Assembly: GCA_903892355.1 (NCBI GenBank) | Contig: CAITIE010000014.1 | Span: 1 to 64,000, forward strand | Origin: an uncultured Pirellula sp. | GTDB lineage: Bacteria; Planctomycetota; Planctomycetia; Pirellulales; Pirellulaceae | Length of the DNA stretch: 64,000 nt | Reading direction: 5' to 3' | In this document: positions 26,475 to 35,047 of the stretch, in pieces | Layout of the letters: each line of letters begins with the position of its first letter | Numbering within the stretch: position 1 is the first letter of the stretch | The notes under the pieces: model-generated | Database searches by the model: none | Told to the model about the DNA's origin: nothing | What the model saw: only the letters and a program-made list of their open reading frames with translations | Program-made: the position numbers and the translations under genes

Positions 26475-27938
26475 TTACTCTGGAAGAGGTTTGTTTCGGG
26501 TCTCAGGCAGGAACAGGAGAGCAATCAGCCCTACGAGAAAAAAGAAGCTCATGTAGGTGCACGCATCGCGGAATGCTTGGAGTTTCATTTCGAGCGGTGC
26601 ATCTTTCGGGGCTAATAATTTAGCCAACTCTCCGAGGGTGATCGGTCCTGTGGCTGCTACGTAGCGTCCTACGTTGTAGCAAAAGCTCGTTCCCGTACTC
26701 CTCAATCGTGTAGGAAATAGTTCGGGTAAATAGACTGCGAATCCGGCAAACAATGCCAATTGGCAGAAGCCCATGACACCGCTGAGCCAAATGGTGGAGA
26801 TGCCATTAAAGGTTCTGAAGAACGTGATGGTTGCTACCATGGCCGCTATAAAGCCGATGGCGAAGGCTTTCTTGCGTCCTATTCGTTGGCATAGGTACGT
26901 GAATGCGATCATTCCAAAGAACGCGCCGGTGTTCTGAATGATCCCATTGTATCCCCGCCACGTAGACTGCGTTGCTTTGATTGTTTCGACGGAGACGTTC
27001 GGGTCGTCCTTTTTCAACTGCAATTCGATCACGCCATTGATCAACTCGGGGCTGAAAAAGCCGATGCCCCAAACACCGATGACTCCGGCGACGCATAGAA
27101 GCAGTCCACCAATGGCGGACTTGCTCCATCGCGCATCGCCGAGCAACGTCGAGTACGATCCGAACTTGACACCGGTCAGTTTCCCTTCCCGGCGTGCATT
27201 AACCCATTTTTCGGGTTCTTTAAGTCGCCATTGGATGAATACGCAAAGGAATGCGGGCAATGCACCGAAGAGGAACATGATCTTCCAGCCGATGTTCGGG
27301 CTGATGGTTCCCGCTGCTCCCAGTTTCCCTACCACGATGCTCATAATCCCTGCGGTGATATTGCCGATCGCTGATAAGGCTTGGAGTAGCCCCAGAGCGG
27401 GTGTGCGCGACCGGTCTGGCAAGCTATCTGCGACCAGAGCTACTGCGAGTCCGAACACACCACCCACACCCATTCCAGTGATGAATCGGTAAATAAAGAA
27501 GTCGAGCCAACCGGTCGAGAACGCGCTGAGACCTGTACAGAGGGAGTACATCAAGACTGTGATGGCCAACGTCTTGGCTCGCCCAATACGATCGCCAATC
27601 GAACCGAAAATAAGGCCACCGGTTGCCCAACCGATCATGAAGATCGAAGTGGAGTATCCGGCGTATTGATTGATCACTGGCCCGTCCGTTCCCGGAGGTA
27701 GAAGCGCTTTGAGCGCTTCGCCACGAGCGAGGATGAAGACTTGTTGGTCCAAGCAATCGAAGACCCAGGCCATCGAGGCCATGGCAAAGACGAACCAATG
27801 GTAGGACGTTAAGCCTTGCCACCATCGCAGTCCTGCCGACTCGTCTACAGTTCGATCGGCCGCGGCTCCTTCATCAGGATCTGCGTTCTTTACATCACGC
27901 GAGGAGGGGTGGTAGGGATTGTTTTTATCGATCGTCAT
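26475..27938 (-). CDS. MFS transporter, sugar-porter-like
   Basis: 487 residues with about 12 membrane segments after a polar 45-residue N-terminal tail. The family loop motif is present as GSIGDRIGRAKTL after TM2, with PELFPTRLRSTGTSFCYNVGR in the second half and PETRNKPLPE at the C-terminus, as in sugar (and other) transporters. TM1 reads WVFDCLDQQVF, with an Asp common in metabolite:H+ symporters. The substrate is not readable. A strong hairpin lies upstream at 28001-28046, so it is probably a separate unit from the DUF4332 gene. Confidence 0.88.
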   Translation of the reverse strand: MTIDKNNPYHPSSRDVKNADPDEGAAADRTVDESAGLRWWQGLTSYHWFVFAMASMAWVFDCLDQQVFILARGEALKALLPPGTDGPVINQYAGYSTSIFMIGWATGGLIFGSIGDRIGRAKTLAITVLMYSLCTGLSAFSTGWLDFFIYRFITGMGVGGVFGLAVALVADSLPDRSRTPALGLLQALSAIGNITAGIMSIVVGKLGAAGTISPNIGWKIMFLFGALPAFLCVFIQWRLKEPEKWVNARREGKLTGVKFGSYSTLLGDARWSKSAIGGLLLCVAGVIGVWGIGFFSPELINGVIELQLKKDDPNVSVETIKATQSTWRGYNGIIQNTGAFFGMIAFTYLCQRIGRKKAFAIGFIAAMVATITFFRTFNGISTIWLSGVMGFCQLALFAGFAVYLPELFPTRLRSTGTSFCYNVGRYVAATGPITLGELAKLLAPKDAPLEMKLQAFRDACTYMSFFFLVGLIALLFLPETRNKPLPE

Positions 27939-28000
27939 GGGATTGGAGGCTTAGAGCTCGGCGAGGGAGACCACAGCGAGCGAAACTGCGGTATGGGAAA

Positions 28001-28046
28001 ATCCGAAGGGGCTATAGAGTTGTCACCCAGTATAGCCCCTTCGGAT
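28001..28046 (-). terminator. Perfect 16-bp inverted repeat, probable intrinsic terminator
   Basis: ATCCGAAGGGGCTATA (28001-28016) and its exact reverse complement (28031-28046) flank a 14-nt loop. Read on the minus strand, the hairpin follows the end of the DUF4332-type gene at 28111 by about 65 nt and is followed by TTTTCCC. It probably ends that transcript before the MFS gene. The T-run is short, so attenuation or mRNA protection is also possible. Confidence 0.7.
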
Positions 28047-28110
28047 CGCGTTGTGTCGCAGGTTATCGTGGTGCAACCGCTCCCACGACAAAATCCTTAT
28101 TCCCTAGAAT

Positions 28111-31080
28111 TTATGCAGCTCGGACGGCTCGGCTGTTTTGAGCCCACTCGATCCAGTGCTCAATGCGTTGACGGTCGGGAGCGTTTCCGCCACGCAGGAA
28201 CCGTTGGCCTTGTTTGCTCGATGCGACCGATGTGATTGCGGCCTGCAGCGATGCTGCATTCATCGACGCGACTGCTTCTGCCGTCGTGCAGCCGGAGGCA
28301 ACAAGCAGTTGGGCATCTGTCCCTCGAAGGTTAGGAATCCTGCACACCAACATGGCTTGCTGTTGCCATTGGCCGACAACATCTTTGTTGACACCCTTTT
28401 CAGCGAGTGCGTCGGCAATTTCTGACTCGTCGGCGGCGACCAAATCTCCGACGGTCTTGATATTGATGGCGTGCAGTTTTTCCGCCATCTTTGGTCCAAT
28501 GGTTGGTGCGTCCACGACAGGGCTAGCGAGTTCCAGGTAGAACTTCCAATGGGATTCGACGGGAACTTTCTTGATGGGCGATTGCGCTACCGGTCTACCA
28601 GCATCTTCTGCAACTTCAGGGCGTGCCCAACGTCGCTTCATCCGTCGGCGCAACCGTCGTTCACTTCGAGGTGTCTCGTTGACTTCGTCGACGTTCGCCG
28701 TTGTGGCATTCGCAGTTGCAAGGGTGGCTCTCTGACCTCGCACATGCGAGATCCAATTCTGGATCCGTGCAATTTCAGCTTCAGTAGCCGTGCGCATCAA
28801 TCCTCGTCCTGCGTCGGTGGCTAGGAAATTCTGAACTCGCTCCGCAATCTCGTGCGACCGAGCTTGGGCAAGCTGTGTCGCGCGAGTGATTCCGCAGCAG
28901 ACCAAGACGCGGGCATCAAAGGCCTTCATTTGGGGCGCATGGCACATCAGATCGACAACGCTCAAGATGCGTTGAATGGTGCGAGGCTCCGTTGCGAGAA
29001 CGGCTGCTACGCGTTCGAGCGGTGCATGGATCAGGTCCACCACTCGATGAATCCCAACCGATCGGAGCTTGCGAGCTGACTCGACGCCGAAGCTGGGAAC
29101 ATGCTCGACGGGGCTGTCTGGTGACAAGTAATACGTTTTTCCATGAACCGTGTAGACCAGCGGTTGCGAAGCAGCCGCAGCAGGAATTTGTTTGCGGATC
29201 GCCGGTGACCACCACGCCGCGGTCTGCTCTTCCGTTGCAATGCCATCGAGCAGTCGGTTGACCTCATTCAATTCCGGATAAGCCGCTCGGGGAGATACCG
29301 ATGGGTAAGCTTCCTGCGCTCGGTAGGAATCCGCCGCCGGAATGCCTGCTTGAAGGCCAGCACCATAACTGACGACTGGAGCGCGATCGAGGATCGGGTG
29401 GACACCTAAATCGGTATCGGTATCGATCACATAGTGGGGCTTTGCGTAGCGGAGGTTTTCGTGAACTCTCGCAACGGACCCTCCATGGGCGGCGATTCGT
29501 CGCGCAACGAACTCATCGCCGGTGGTGACGAGGATCTGTCGACCATCGCGCGAAACACGAGCCAGGACGTGCAGCAATTGCTCGAGCGGCTCATCGCGGA
29601 ATCCATCGATCGAATGCTCGAGAATCATAGGAATTCGTCCGATGCGAGTCGACGCAGTGGTGGCAATCGCCAATCGTATTGCGAGATCGACCAAACGCCG
29701 TTGCCGTGTATTGGGTGCAGGCACGGTCTTATCGAGCCATGCATCCCGTTCCACCGTTTGGTTCGAATAACCACCGACTCGGGCATCGGATGGCCCATAG
29801 ATCGACTCAGCGTTGGTGTAAGACGCTTCGATCGCCCAAGGGGGCAACTGGCGGACCGCGCCCGCCGTCAACTCCCGCAGGAACTTCTCAGCGGTTGGGA
29901 TCAATGATCCTTCAGAGGTCCGTCGGTATGGCGAACGAGTTCGTAAGTGCGATTGGACTTCCGCGAGTCGACGATGTGATCCTTCGCGACGGTCCCATCG
30001 GCGAATCATCTCTTCGGCGTGGGTCAATTGCTGACGCAACTGGCTGTCGTCCCATTGAGGAGCGGTCCACGGCGAGACGGGAACACTTCCCGCGGCGAGA
30101 TGCTGCCGAATCTGACCTTCGATGGTTGCTTGATCGGCCGCCAATCGATCGATTCGGGTTTGGATTGCGAGGCGTTCGGCACTCGCATCAACACGGTCGG
30201 TCGGTCGCACTTTCGGCGTCTGAAGCGATCCGAAATTCTGAGAGCTTCGATGATCGTCGCGGCGATCGGGCCGACGGGTTGCGTCTGCCCATTTGTCGGA
30301 TTCGGTAACGGATTGTTCCTGAAGTGCAGCCCGCTCTTTTGCGAGTTCAAGCTTGATCGCTGCAAGCCGGGCTTCTAGGTTTTCGCAAGATGGCGCTCGC
30401 GATGCGGCGCGTTGCTGGTTGGAGTGCGCGACGTGGGTGAGTTCCGCATGAATACGATCCCTTTCGAGCACCCACCATGATCGATCATGATCGACCGCAT
30501 CGGAATGGCGAAGTCGGTCCAGAAGTTCACGCTCTTCGTTTTTCAAGCGCTCGTAACCTTCATCGAGCTCGGTCCGGGCCGCCGCATGGACCCCCAAGCG
30601 GCTCGCTGCCCACCATAGTTTCTCCGGGGATACCGAACCGAGTGGGCTGCAGAATACCATCGAAAGAATATCGCTGCGCATGTCATCCCAGCGTCCATCT
30701 TCCTCGTCACCCTCCCAAAACAAATTGCCGACACCGCGGATCCGCGCTGCGTCGTCTTCGTAGATGGGTTGGTCGGACGGATGGAGCGGCGAGTGGACGT
30801 AGCGCGACGGAATGACCGGTGCTCCGCCTGCGCATGAAATCATTCGCAAATGGCCCGAAGCGTCCACCCAGGTAAGCGATCCATCGACCGCTTCAAAGTC
30901 GGCGTCTTCCAAATCGGTCAACGATTGGCCGTGAAATAATACGTTGCGGACAAACCGGCTTAGCAACGCGCTCGCTGCGGGGATCGGCGAGTAAACAGCA
31001 TTCAACCCGCCACCCAAGGGGCCAACTTGAAACTGAGATGCTGTGTTTTTCTTGTCGATGTCCAATCGAACCAAATGCAT
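28111..31080 (-). CDS. YhaN/SMC-like protein with lost ATPase motifs and tandem DUF4332 domains
   Basis: 989 residues, cytoplasmic, with GGAGAGGGAGG as ribosome-binding site. The N-terminus follows the YhaN/SMC pattern (LxIxxF, then GxGLNxIYGPNEAGKSTL), but the Walker A loop reads SPIPAASALL at 31-40: glycine, lysine and serine/threonine are all gone. Residues of about 180-400 are polar, Arg/Glu-rich and coiled-coil-like. The second half-site (RQRRLVDLAIRLAI, then MILEHSIDGFRDEPLEQLL, then GRQILVTTGDE) aligns with the signature, Walker B and D-loop region of ABC-type ATPases, with EHS where the catalytic Asp-Asp/Glu should be. The C-terminal third carries two DUF4332 helix-hairpin-helix-like units, starting VPSFGVESARKLRSVGIHRV and APTIGPKMAEKLHAINIKTV. 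It therefore looks like a non-hydrolysing structural DNA-binding relative. It is probably expressed on its own. Confidence 0.75.
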   Translation of the reverse strand: MHLVRLDIDKKNTASQFQVGPLGGGLNAVYSPIPAASALLSRFVRNVLFHGQSLTDLEDADFEAVDGSLTWVDASGHLRMISCAGGAPVIPSRYVHSPLHPSDQPIYEDDAARIRGVGNLFWEGDEEDGRWDDMRSDILSMVFCSPLGSVSPEKLWWAASRLGVHAAARTELDEGYERLKNEERELLDRLRHSDAVDHDRSWWVLERDRIHAELTHVAHSNQQRAASRAPSCENLEARLAAIKLELAKERAALQEQSVTESDKWADATRRPDRRDDHRSSQNFGSLQTPKVRPTDRVDASAERLAIQTRIDRLAADQATIEGQIRQHLAAGSVPVSPWTAPQWDDSQLRQQLTHAEEMIRRWDRREGSHRRLAEVQSHLRTRSPYRRTSEGSLIPTAEKFLRELTAGAVRQLPPWAIEASYTNAESIYGPSDARVGGYSNQTVERDAWLDKTVPAPNTRQRRLVDLAIRLAIATTASTRIGRIPMILEHSIDGFRDEPLEQLLHVLARVSRDGRQILVTTGDEFVARRIAAHGGSVARVHENLRYAKPHYVIDTDTDLGVHPILDRAPVVSYGAGLQAGIPAADSYRAQEAYPSVSPRAAYPELNEVNRLLDGIATEEQTAAWWSPAIRKQIPAAAASQPLVYTVHGKTYYLSPDSPVEHVPSFGVESARKLRSVGIHRVVDLIHAPLERVAAVLATEPRTIQRILSVVDLMCHAPQMKAFDARVLVCCGITRATQLAQARSHEIAERVQNFLATDAGRGLMRTATEAEIARIQNWISHVRGQRATLATANATTANVDEVNETPRSERRLRRRMKRRWARPEVAEDAGRPVAQSPIKKVPVESHWKFYLELASPVVDAPTIGPKMAEKLHAINIKTVGDLVAADESEIADALAEKGVNKDVVGQWQQQAMLVCRIPNLRGTDAQLLVASGCTTAEAVASMNAASLQAAITSVASSKQGQRFLRGGNAPDRQRIEHWIEWAQNSRAVRAA

Positions 31081-31116
31081 AGCTAGGGCTCCTCCCTCTC
31101 CGAAATCCTTCCGAAC

Positions 31117-31139
31117 GGTGAGTGATCCATCGACTCACC
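31117..31139 (-). promoter_or_regulatory. Hairpin in the leader of the DUF4332-type gene
   Basis: GGTGAGT (31117-31123) and ACTCACC (31133-31139) pair across 9 nt, just upstream of the ribosome-binding site at about 31090-31100 of the minus-strand gene starting at 31080. It could be an operator or a leader hairpin. No ligand-binding structure is recognisable. Confidence 0.3.
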
Positions 31140-31255
31140 CTGGGTCAATCGCCCACGATAGCACATCTGCGCAGAATGGGTAAAGACCAGAAAAGGTGGT
31201 GTTATTGGAGGTTCTGGGGCAAATACCCAAATCGCAGAGACTCGACAAGCCAATG

Positions 31256-32236
31256 CTAGCTTTGCTTGCTTCGGAGCGAGTCGATGAGGACGGCGAAGAT
31301 AATGACCAAGCCGGTGACGATCCGCTTCATCGGATCGGAGGCGCCCATCTGTGCGAGTCCCGATTGAAGTACCGAAACGATCAGGACGCCGAAAAAGGTG
31401 TTGATGACCGATCCGCTTCCACCTCGGAGGCTTGTGCCGCCGATAACGCATGCTGCGATCGCAGCCAATTCCAAACCAGCCCCCGAGTTGGGATCTGCGG
31501 TTGATAGCCTGGATGTTTGGATTAAGGCAGCGATTCCGCAGAGGGCTCCGCACAGTGTGTAGATCGACAGCAAAGTAGGAAGGGTGCGGATACCAGACAT
31601 ACGCACCGTTTCAGCATTGGTACCGATCGCGACCGTCATCCGCCCCAACACCGTCTGGTGGAGCATCCACTGTCCTGCGAGAACAACGAGCACTGAAAAG
31701 AGGAAGGCAGGGGATACTGCGAGATTGGTGATCGGTTCGGTAGCCCACTCGATGCTACTACCGACGTACTTGGTCTCGGAGTTGGTGACTAAATACGCAC
31801 CACCTCTCGCGATTTCCAACATCCCCAATGTCACAATGAACGCTGGAATGCGGTATTGAGCACTGACAAAGCCGTTGATCCCACCGCAAATGCCTCCGCA
31901 GAGCACGGCAATAATGCCCGCCCCCCAAAGGGGCCAATGCCAGTCGATGAGCAGTATTGCGAAAATCGACGAAGCCAATGCCAACACCGAGCCAACTGAA
32001 AGATCGATCCCTCCCACGATGAGGACGAACGTCATGCCGACCGCAACAATGGTGAGGTCAGGGATCGAGTTGGCGATGGTGGTGAACGTGGCGGCGCTGA
32101 AAAATGTTTTCGATTTTATGGAAAAGACGGTGACAAGCACGATCAGGGCGAGCGCCATGCCAGCGTATTGCAGTAGCACTTGCTGCCAAGCCCGGCTGTT
32201 GTTTGCAGACGTTTCACGTACTGTATTTGCACTCAC
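31256..32236 (-). CDS. rbsC: Ribose-type ABC transporter permease (RbsC-like)
   Basis: 326 residues with 8-10 membrane segments. The permease family signature is VGMTFVLIVGGIDLSVGSVL, followed by the conserved cytoplasmic loop GRMTVAIGTNAETVRMSGI and later ACVIGGTSLRGGSGSVINTF, all typical of BPD_transp_2 sugar permeases (RbsC/XylH). The start is GTG at 32236 and overlaps the TGA of rbsA by four bases (GTGA), so translation is coupled. It is the last gene of the nucleoside/ribose operon. Ribose as substrate is inferred from the neighbouring ribokinase and nucleoside hydrolase. Confidence 0.9.
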   Translation of the reverse strand: MSANTVRETSANNSRAWQQVLLQYAGMALALIVLVTVFSIKSKTFFSAATFTTIANSIPDLTIVAVGMTFVLIVGGIDLSVGSVLALASSIFAILLIDWHWPLWGAGIIAVLCGGICGGINGFVSAQYRIPAFIVTLGMLEIARGGAYLVTNSETKYVGSSIEWATEPITNLAVSPAFLFSVLVVLAGQWMLHQTVLGRMTVAIGTNAETVRMSGIRTLPTLLSIYTLCGALCGIAALIQTSRLSTADPNSGAGLELAAIAACVIGGTSLRGGSGSVINTFFGVLIVSVLQSGLAQMGASDPMKRIVTGLVIIFAVLIDSLRSKQS

Positions 32237-33846
32237 TGCAAGACCTCATTTTTCCTGACGATGGCTTTCCCTTGATTCTGGTACCCTTCGAACATCTCGG
32301 CAACGATTTCCTCGCGACAGAAGTCGGGGCCTTGAAAATCCTTCATCCATCGCCCGTTGGAAATCACCCCGATTCGATGCGATATCTTGAGGAGTTCCTC
32401 GAGGTCGCTGCTGACGACGACCAGACCTTTGCCGCGTTGGCATAGATCGCGCATCACCTGGTAGACGATTTCCCGAGCCGCGGCATCGATGCCGCGAGTC
32501 GGCTCATCGAATAAAAAAACCTTACCATCGCGATTCAGCCATTTGGCGAGAACGACCTTCTGCTGATTGCCACCGCTCAATGCCTGGCAAATGTGTTGGG
32601 TATTGTCGCAACGAATCGCAAGCGACCGGCGGAACGTTTCGGCTGTGCTGTTTGCATGACGACTCCAAAACGGTCGTAACAGTTCGACGAAGCTACCTCG
32701 AAACTTCGACCATGCAATATTGGACGCGATCGACTGAGGTAACCAAAGTCCGTCGGACTTGCGGTCTTCGCTGATCATAACGATCCCGCGTTCGACGGCG
32801 TGTGCAGGGGTCCGTGGAAGTGGAGCTAGGCCATGTCGGGGTGTAGAGTTCGCGGAAGGCTCGGTGGATCGAATCTCCATTTCGCCCTGATCGGCGCGAT
32901 CCGCACCGAAGATCAAACGAAGCAATTCCGTGCGCCCCGAACCTACCAAGCCTGCGATGCCCAGGATTTCGCCGGCTGCGACTTCGAAAGACACGCTTTG
33001 AACTCGTGGCCGACGACTCACGCGATGGACAATCAATAACGGACCGTCTTTTTTTGGGGAATGCGAATCGCGACGTTCAACTTCGGTTGGCTGTTGCGGA
33101 GTAGGCACTCCAGTGGACGAGCCCTCAGGACGGTCTTTGCCGTAGGTCATGAACGATACCATTTCCGATTGGCTCAACGTGTTTTGGGGCCAGGTACCCA
33201 CTAGTTTCCCGTCTCGCAGAATCGAAATGCGATCCGCGATCTGTTCAACCTCGTCCAGGCGATGGCTGATGTAAAGGATCGAGACTCCTTTGCGTTTCGC
33301 ATCGTAAAGATGCTGCATTAAGAGTTCCGTTTCGGATAGCGAGAGAGCTGCCGTCGGTTCGTCCAGAATTAGGATGCGGCATTCGCGGCTGAGATTGGCC
33401 GCGATCTCTACCATCTGCCGTTCACCGACCCCCAGTTCGGATACATGATCGCAAGGATCGATCGAGTGCAAGCCGAAGTCGCGAAGTAGTTGGCGAGCGT
33501 TTTCGAGAAGTCGACGTGTCCTTAGAACTCCCCATCGATGTGGCAAAATCGACAGGAATAGATTCTCCGCCACGCTGAGAGACGGTACCAAGTTCAGCTC
33601 TTGTTGAACGATTTGGACACCAGACCGCTCGGCCTCCTCCTTGCCGCGCGGGGAGTAACTACGTCCAGCGAGGGTCATGCTGCCGCTGGTCGGGCGAACC
33701 AACCCCGCAATCATTTTGCAGAGGGTACTTTTCCCCGCCCCGTTGGCACCGAGCAAGGCATGGATTTCCCCTGGCTGAAATTCGAGAGAGACGGAATCCA
33801 CAGCGCGCGTCGCGTAGTCTTTGGTAAGCTCATGGGTCGTCAGCAC
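32233..33846 (-). CDS. rbsA: Ribose-type ABC transporter ATP-binding protein (RbsA-like)
   Basis: 537 residues with two nucleotide-binding domains in tandem. The first has Walker A GANGAGKSTL, signature ELGVGERQMVEIA and Walker B ILILDEPTAAL. The second has the degenerate Walker A GLVGSGRTELLRLIFG, signature LSGGNQQKVVLAKWL and FLFDEPTRGID. The degenerate second P-loop is normal for RbsA/MglA. The two halves are joined by a long polar linker (about residues 235-275), and the second domain carries an extra Ser/Pro-rich insert, which makes the protein somewhat longer than E. coli RbsA (501). Coupled to rbsC by a 4-bp overlap. Confidence 0.93.
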   Translation of the reverse strand: MLTTHELTKDYATRAVDSVSLEFQPGEIHALLGANGAGKSTLCKMIAGLVRPTSGSMTLAGRSYSPRGKEEAERSGVQIVQQELNLVPSLSVAENLFLSILPHRWGVLRTRRLLENARQLLRDFGLHSIDPCDHVSELGVGERQMVEIAANLSRECRILILDEPTAALSLSETELLMQHLYDAKRKGVSILYISHRLDEVEQIADRISILRDGKLVGTWPQNTLSQSEMVSFMTYGKDRPEGSSTGVPTPQQPTEVERRDSHSPKKDGPLLIVHRVSRRPRVQSVSFEVAAGEILGIAGLVGSGRTELLRLIFGADRADQGEMEIRSTEPSANSTPRHGLAPLPRTPAHAVERGIVMISEDRKSDGLWLPQSIASNIAWSKFRGSFVELLRPFWSRHANSTAETFRRSLAIRCDNTQHICQALSGGNQQKVVLAKWLNRDGKVFLFDEPTRGIDAAAREIVYQVMRDLCQRGKGLVVVSSDLEELLKISHRIGVISNGRWMKDFQGPDFCREEIVAEMFEGYQNQGKAIVRKNEVLQ

Positions 33847-33926
33847 GTTTTGCGAGCACCTAAATACCTGATGAAATTACGAGTGGCGATGCGCTACCGG
33901 ACGGGATAATACGCGTCGAGCCGAGG

Positions 33927-34982
33927 CTATGGTTGGTTAGCCAGTTCGTTGGCCGTGATTAGATCGACAGGCGTTTCACGATCGGAAACATCACCGTTTG
34001 GGTTTTGAAGCAGTTGCATCGCGACGTCGATGCCGAATACGGCCAATTGGTCTCCATGCTGATCGGCAGTGGCTAGTATCTTACCTTCGCGGATCGCTTG
34101 TTGGACGGCGCTGATGTTGTCGAAGCCAACGACTTGGACTTGTTCTGTTTTATTCGCCGCTTTGATGGCCGCCATGGCACCGAGCGCCATGGAGTCATTG
34201 GCTGCGAGGATGGCTTTGAGATTGGGGTGTTCGTTCAGTATCGATGCGGCGATCGTATTGGCTTGGTTCACTTCCCACTGAGCGCTTTGACTATCGACGA
34301 TCTCGATCTTTGCCTCCTTCATGGCTTGTTCGAATCCCAGTCGCCGCTGAGTAGCGTTGAAACTGGTACGGATGCCTTCGAGTACAGCGACCTGGTCCCC
34401 GGCCTGCAGTTTAGATGCAAGGAAATCACCGACAGCTTTGGCTCCGGTCAAATTATTGGGGCCGACAAAGGGGATCGATACCTTTTCCTGCTTTAAAACA
34501 TCTTCGTCTAATTTATTGTCGATATTGACCACGACGACCCCAGCTTTTTTGGCGCGCCGTAACGCTGGGATCAGTGCTTTGGAGTCTGCGGGTGCAATGA
34601 CGATGGCTTTCGCGCCCGCAGCGACCATTTCATCGACGAGGGCGGATTGCCGAGCTAGATCGCGTTCGTCCTTGATTCCATTGACGACGAGTTCGTACTT
34701 CGCTGTATTCTCGGATTGGTGCTTCTTTGCACCCTCTGCCATGGTGGAGAAAAACTCATTGGCGAGTGACTTCATCACGAGTGCGATTTTGGGTTTGTCG
34801 GTTGCTGGCTGCGAGGATTTTGCTCCAGCTTCGCCCGATGCAGAGGCAGACCCAGTCGCAGAGGCAGACCCAGTGCCCGGTGCATTGCGTTTTTTGCTTT
34901 CGCTCGGACTGTCGCATCCGATGGTCAGGAGTAAAACGCTTAGGGCCATGGCGCCGTTCATTGCCCGTCGTGGCAATTGCAT
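33927..34982 (-). CDS. rbsB: Ribose-type periplasmic binding lipoprotein (RbsB-like)
   Basis: 351 residues from the ATG at 34982; the longer form from 35027 would displace the signal. MNGAMALSVLLLTIGC is a lipoprotein signal, so the protein is probably membrane-anchored as in Gram-positive systems. A Gly/Ser/Ala-rich linker (GTGSASATGSASASGEAGA) precedes the Peripla_BP_4 domain, which opens KIALVMKSLANEFFSTMAEG and contains IVIAPADSKAL, AANDSMALGAMAAIKAA and VVGFDNISAVQQAI. This is the substrate receptor for RbsAC. The linker DNA holds an 18-bp direct duplication at about 34840-34875. Confidence 0.92.
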   Translation of the reverse strand: MQLPRRAMNGAMALSVLLLTIGCDSPSESKKRNAPGTGSASATGSASASGEAGAKSSQPATDKPKIALVMKSLANEFFSTMAEGAKKHQSENTAKYELVVNGIKDERDLARQSALVDEMVAAGAKAIVIAPADSKALIPALRRAKKAGVVVVNIDNKLDEDVLKQEKVSIPFVGPNNLTGAKAVGDFLASKLQAGDQVAVLEGIRTSFNATQRRLGFEQAMKEAKIEIVDSQSAQWEVNQANTIAASILNEHPNLKAILAANDSMALGAMAAIKAANKTEQVQVVGFDNISAVQQAIREGKILATADQHGDQLAVFGIDVAMQLLQNPNGDVSDRETPVDLITANELANQP

Positions 34983-35047
34983 GGTGGATAAGCAACGTTT
35001 GCGATGGAGAGGGGGTGTCGGAGTCATTTAGGTGATGGTCTCTTGGA

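Noticed and set aside
26360-26623. 87-codon plus-strand frame upstream of the MFS gene end
   Set aside because: It begins with a YceI-like stretch but then runs antisense into the MFS gene; kept only as a possible relic.
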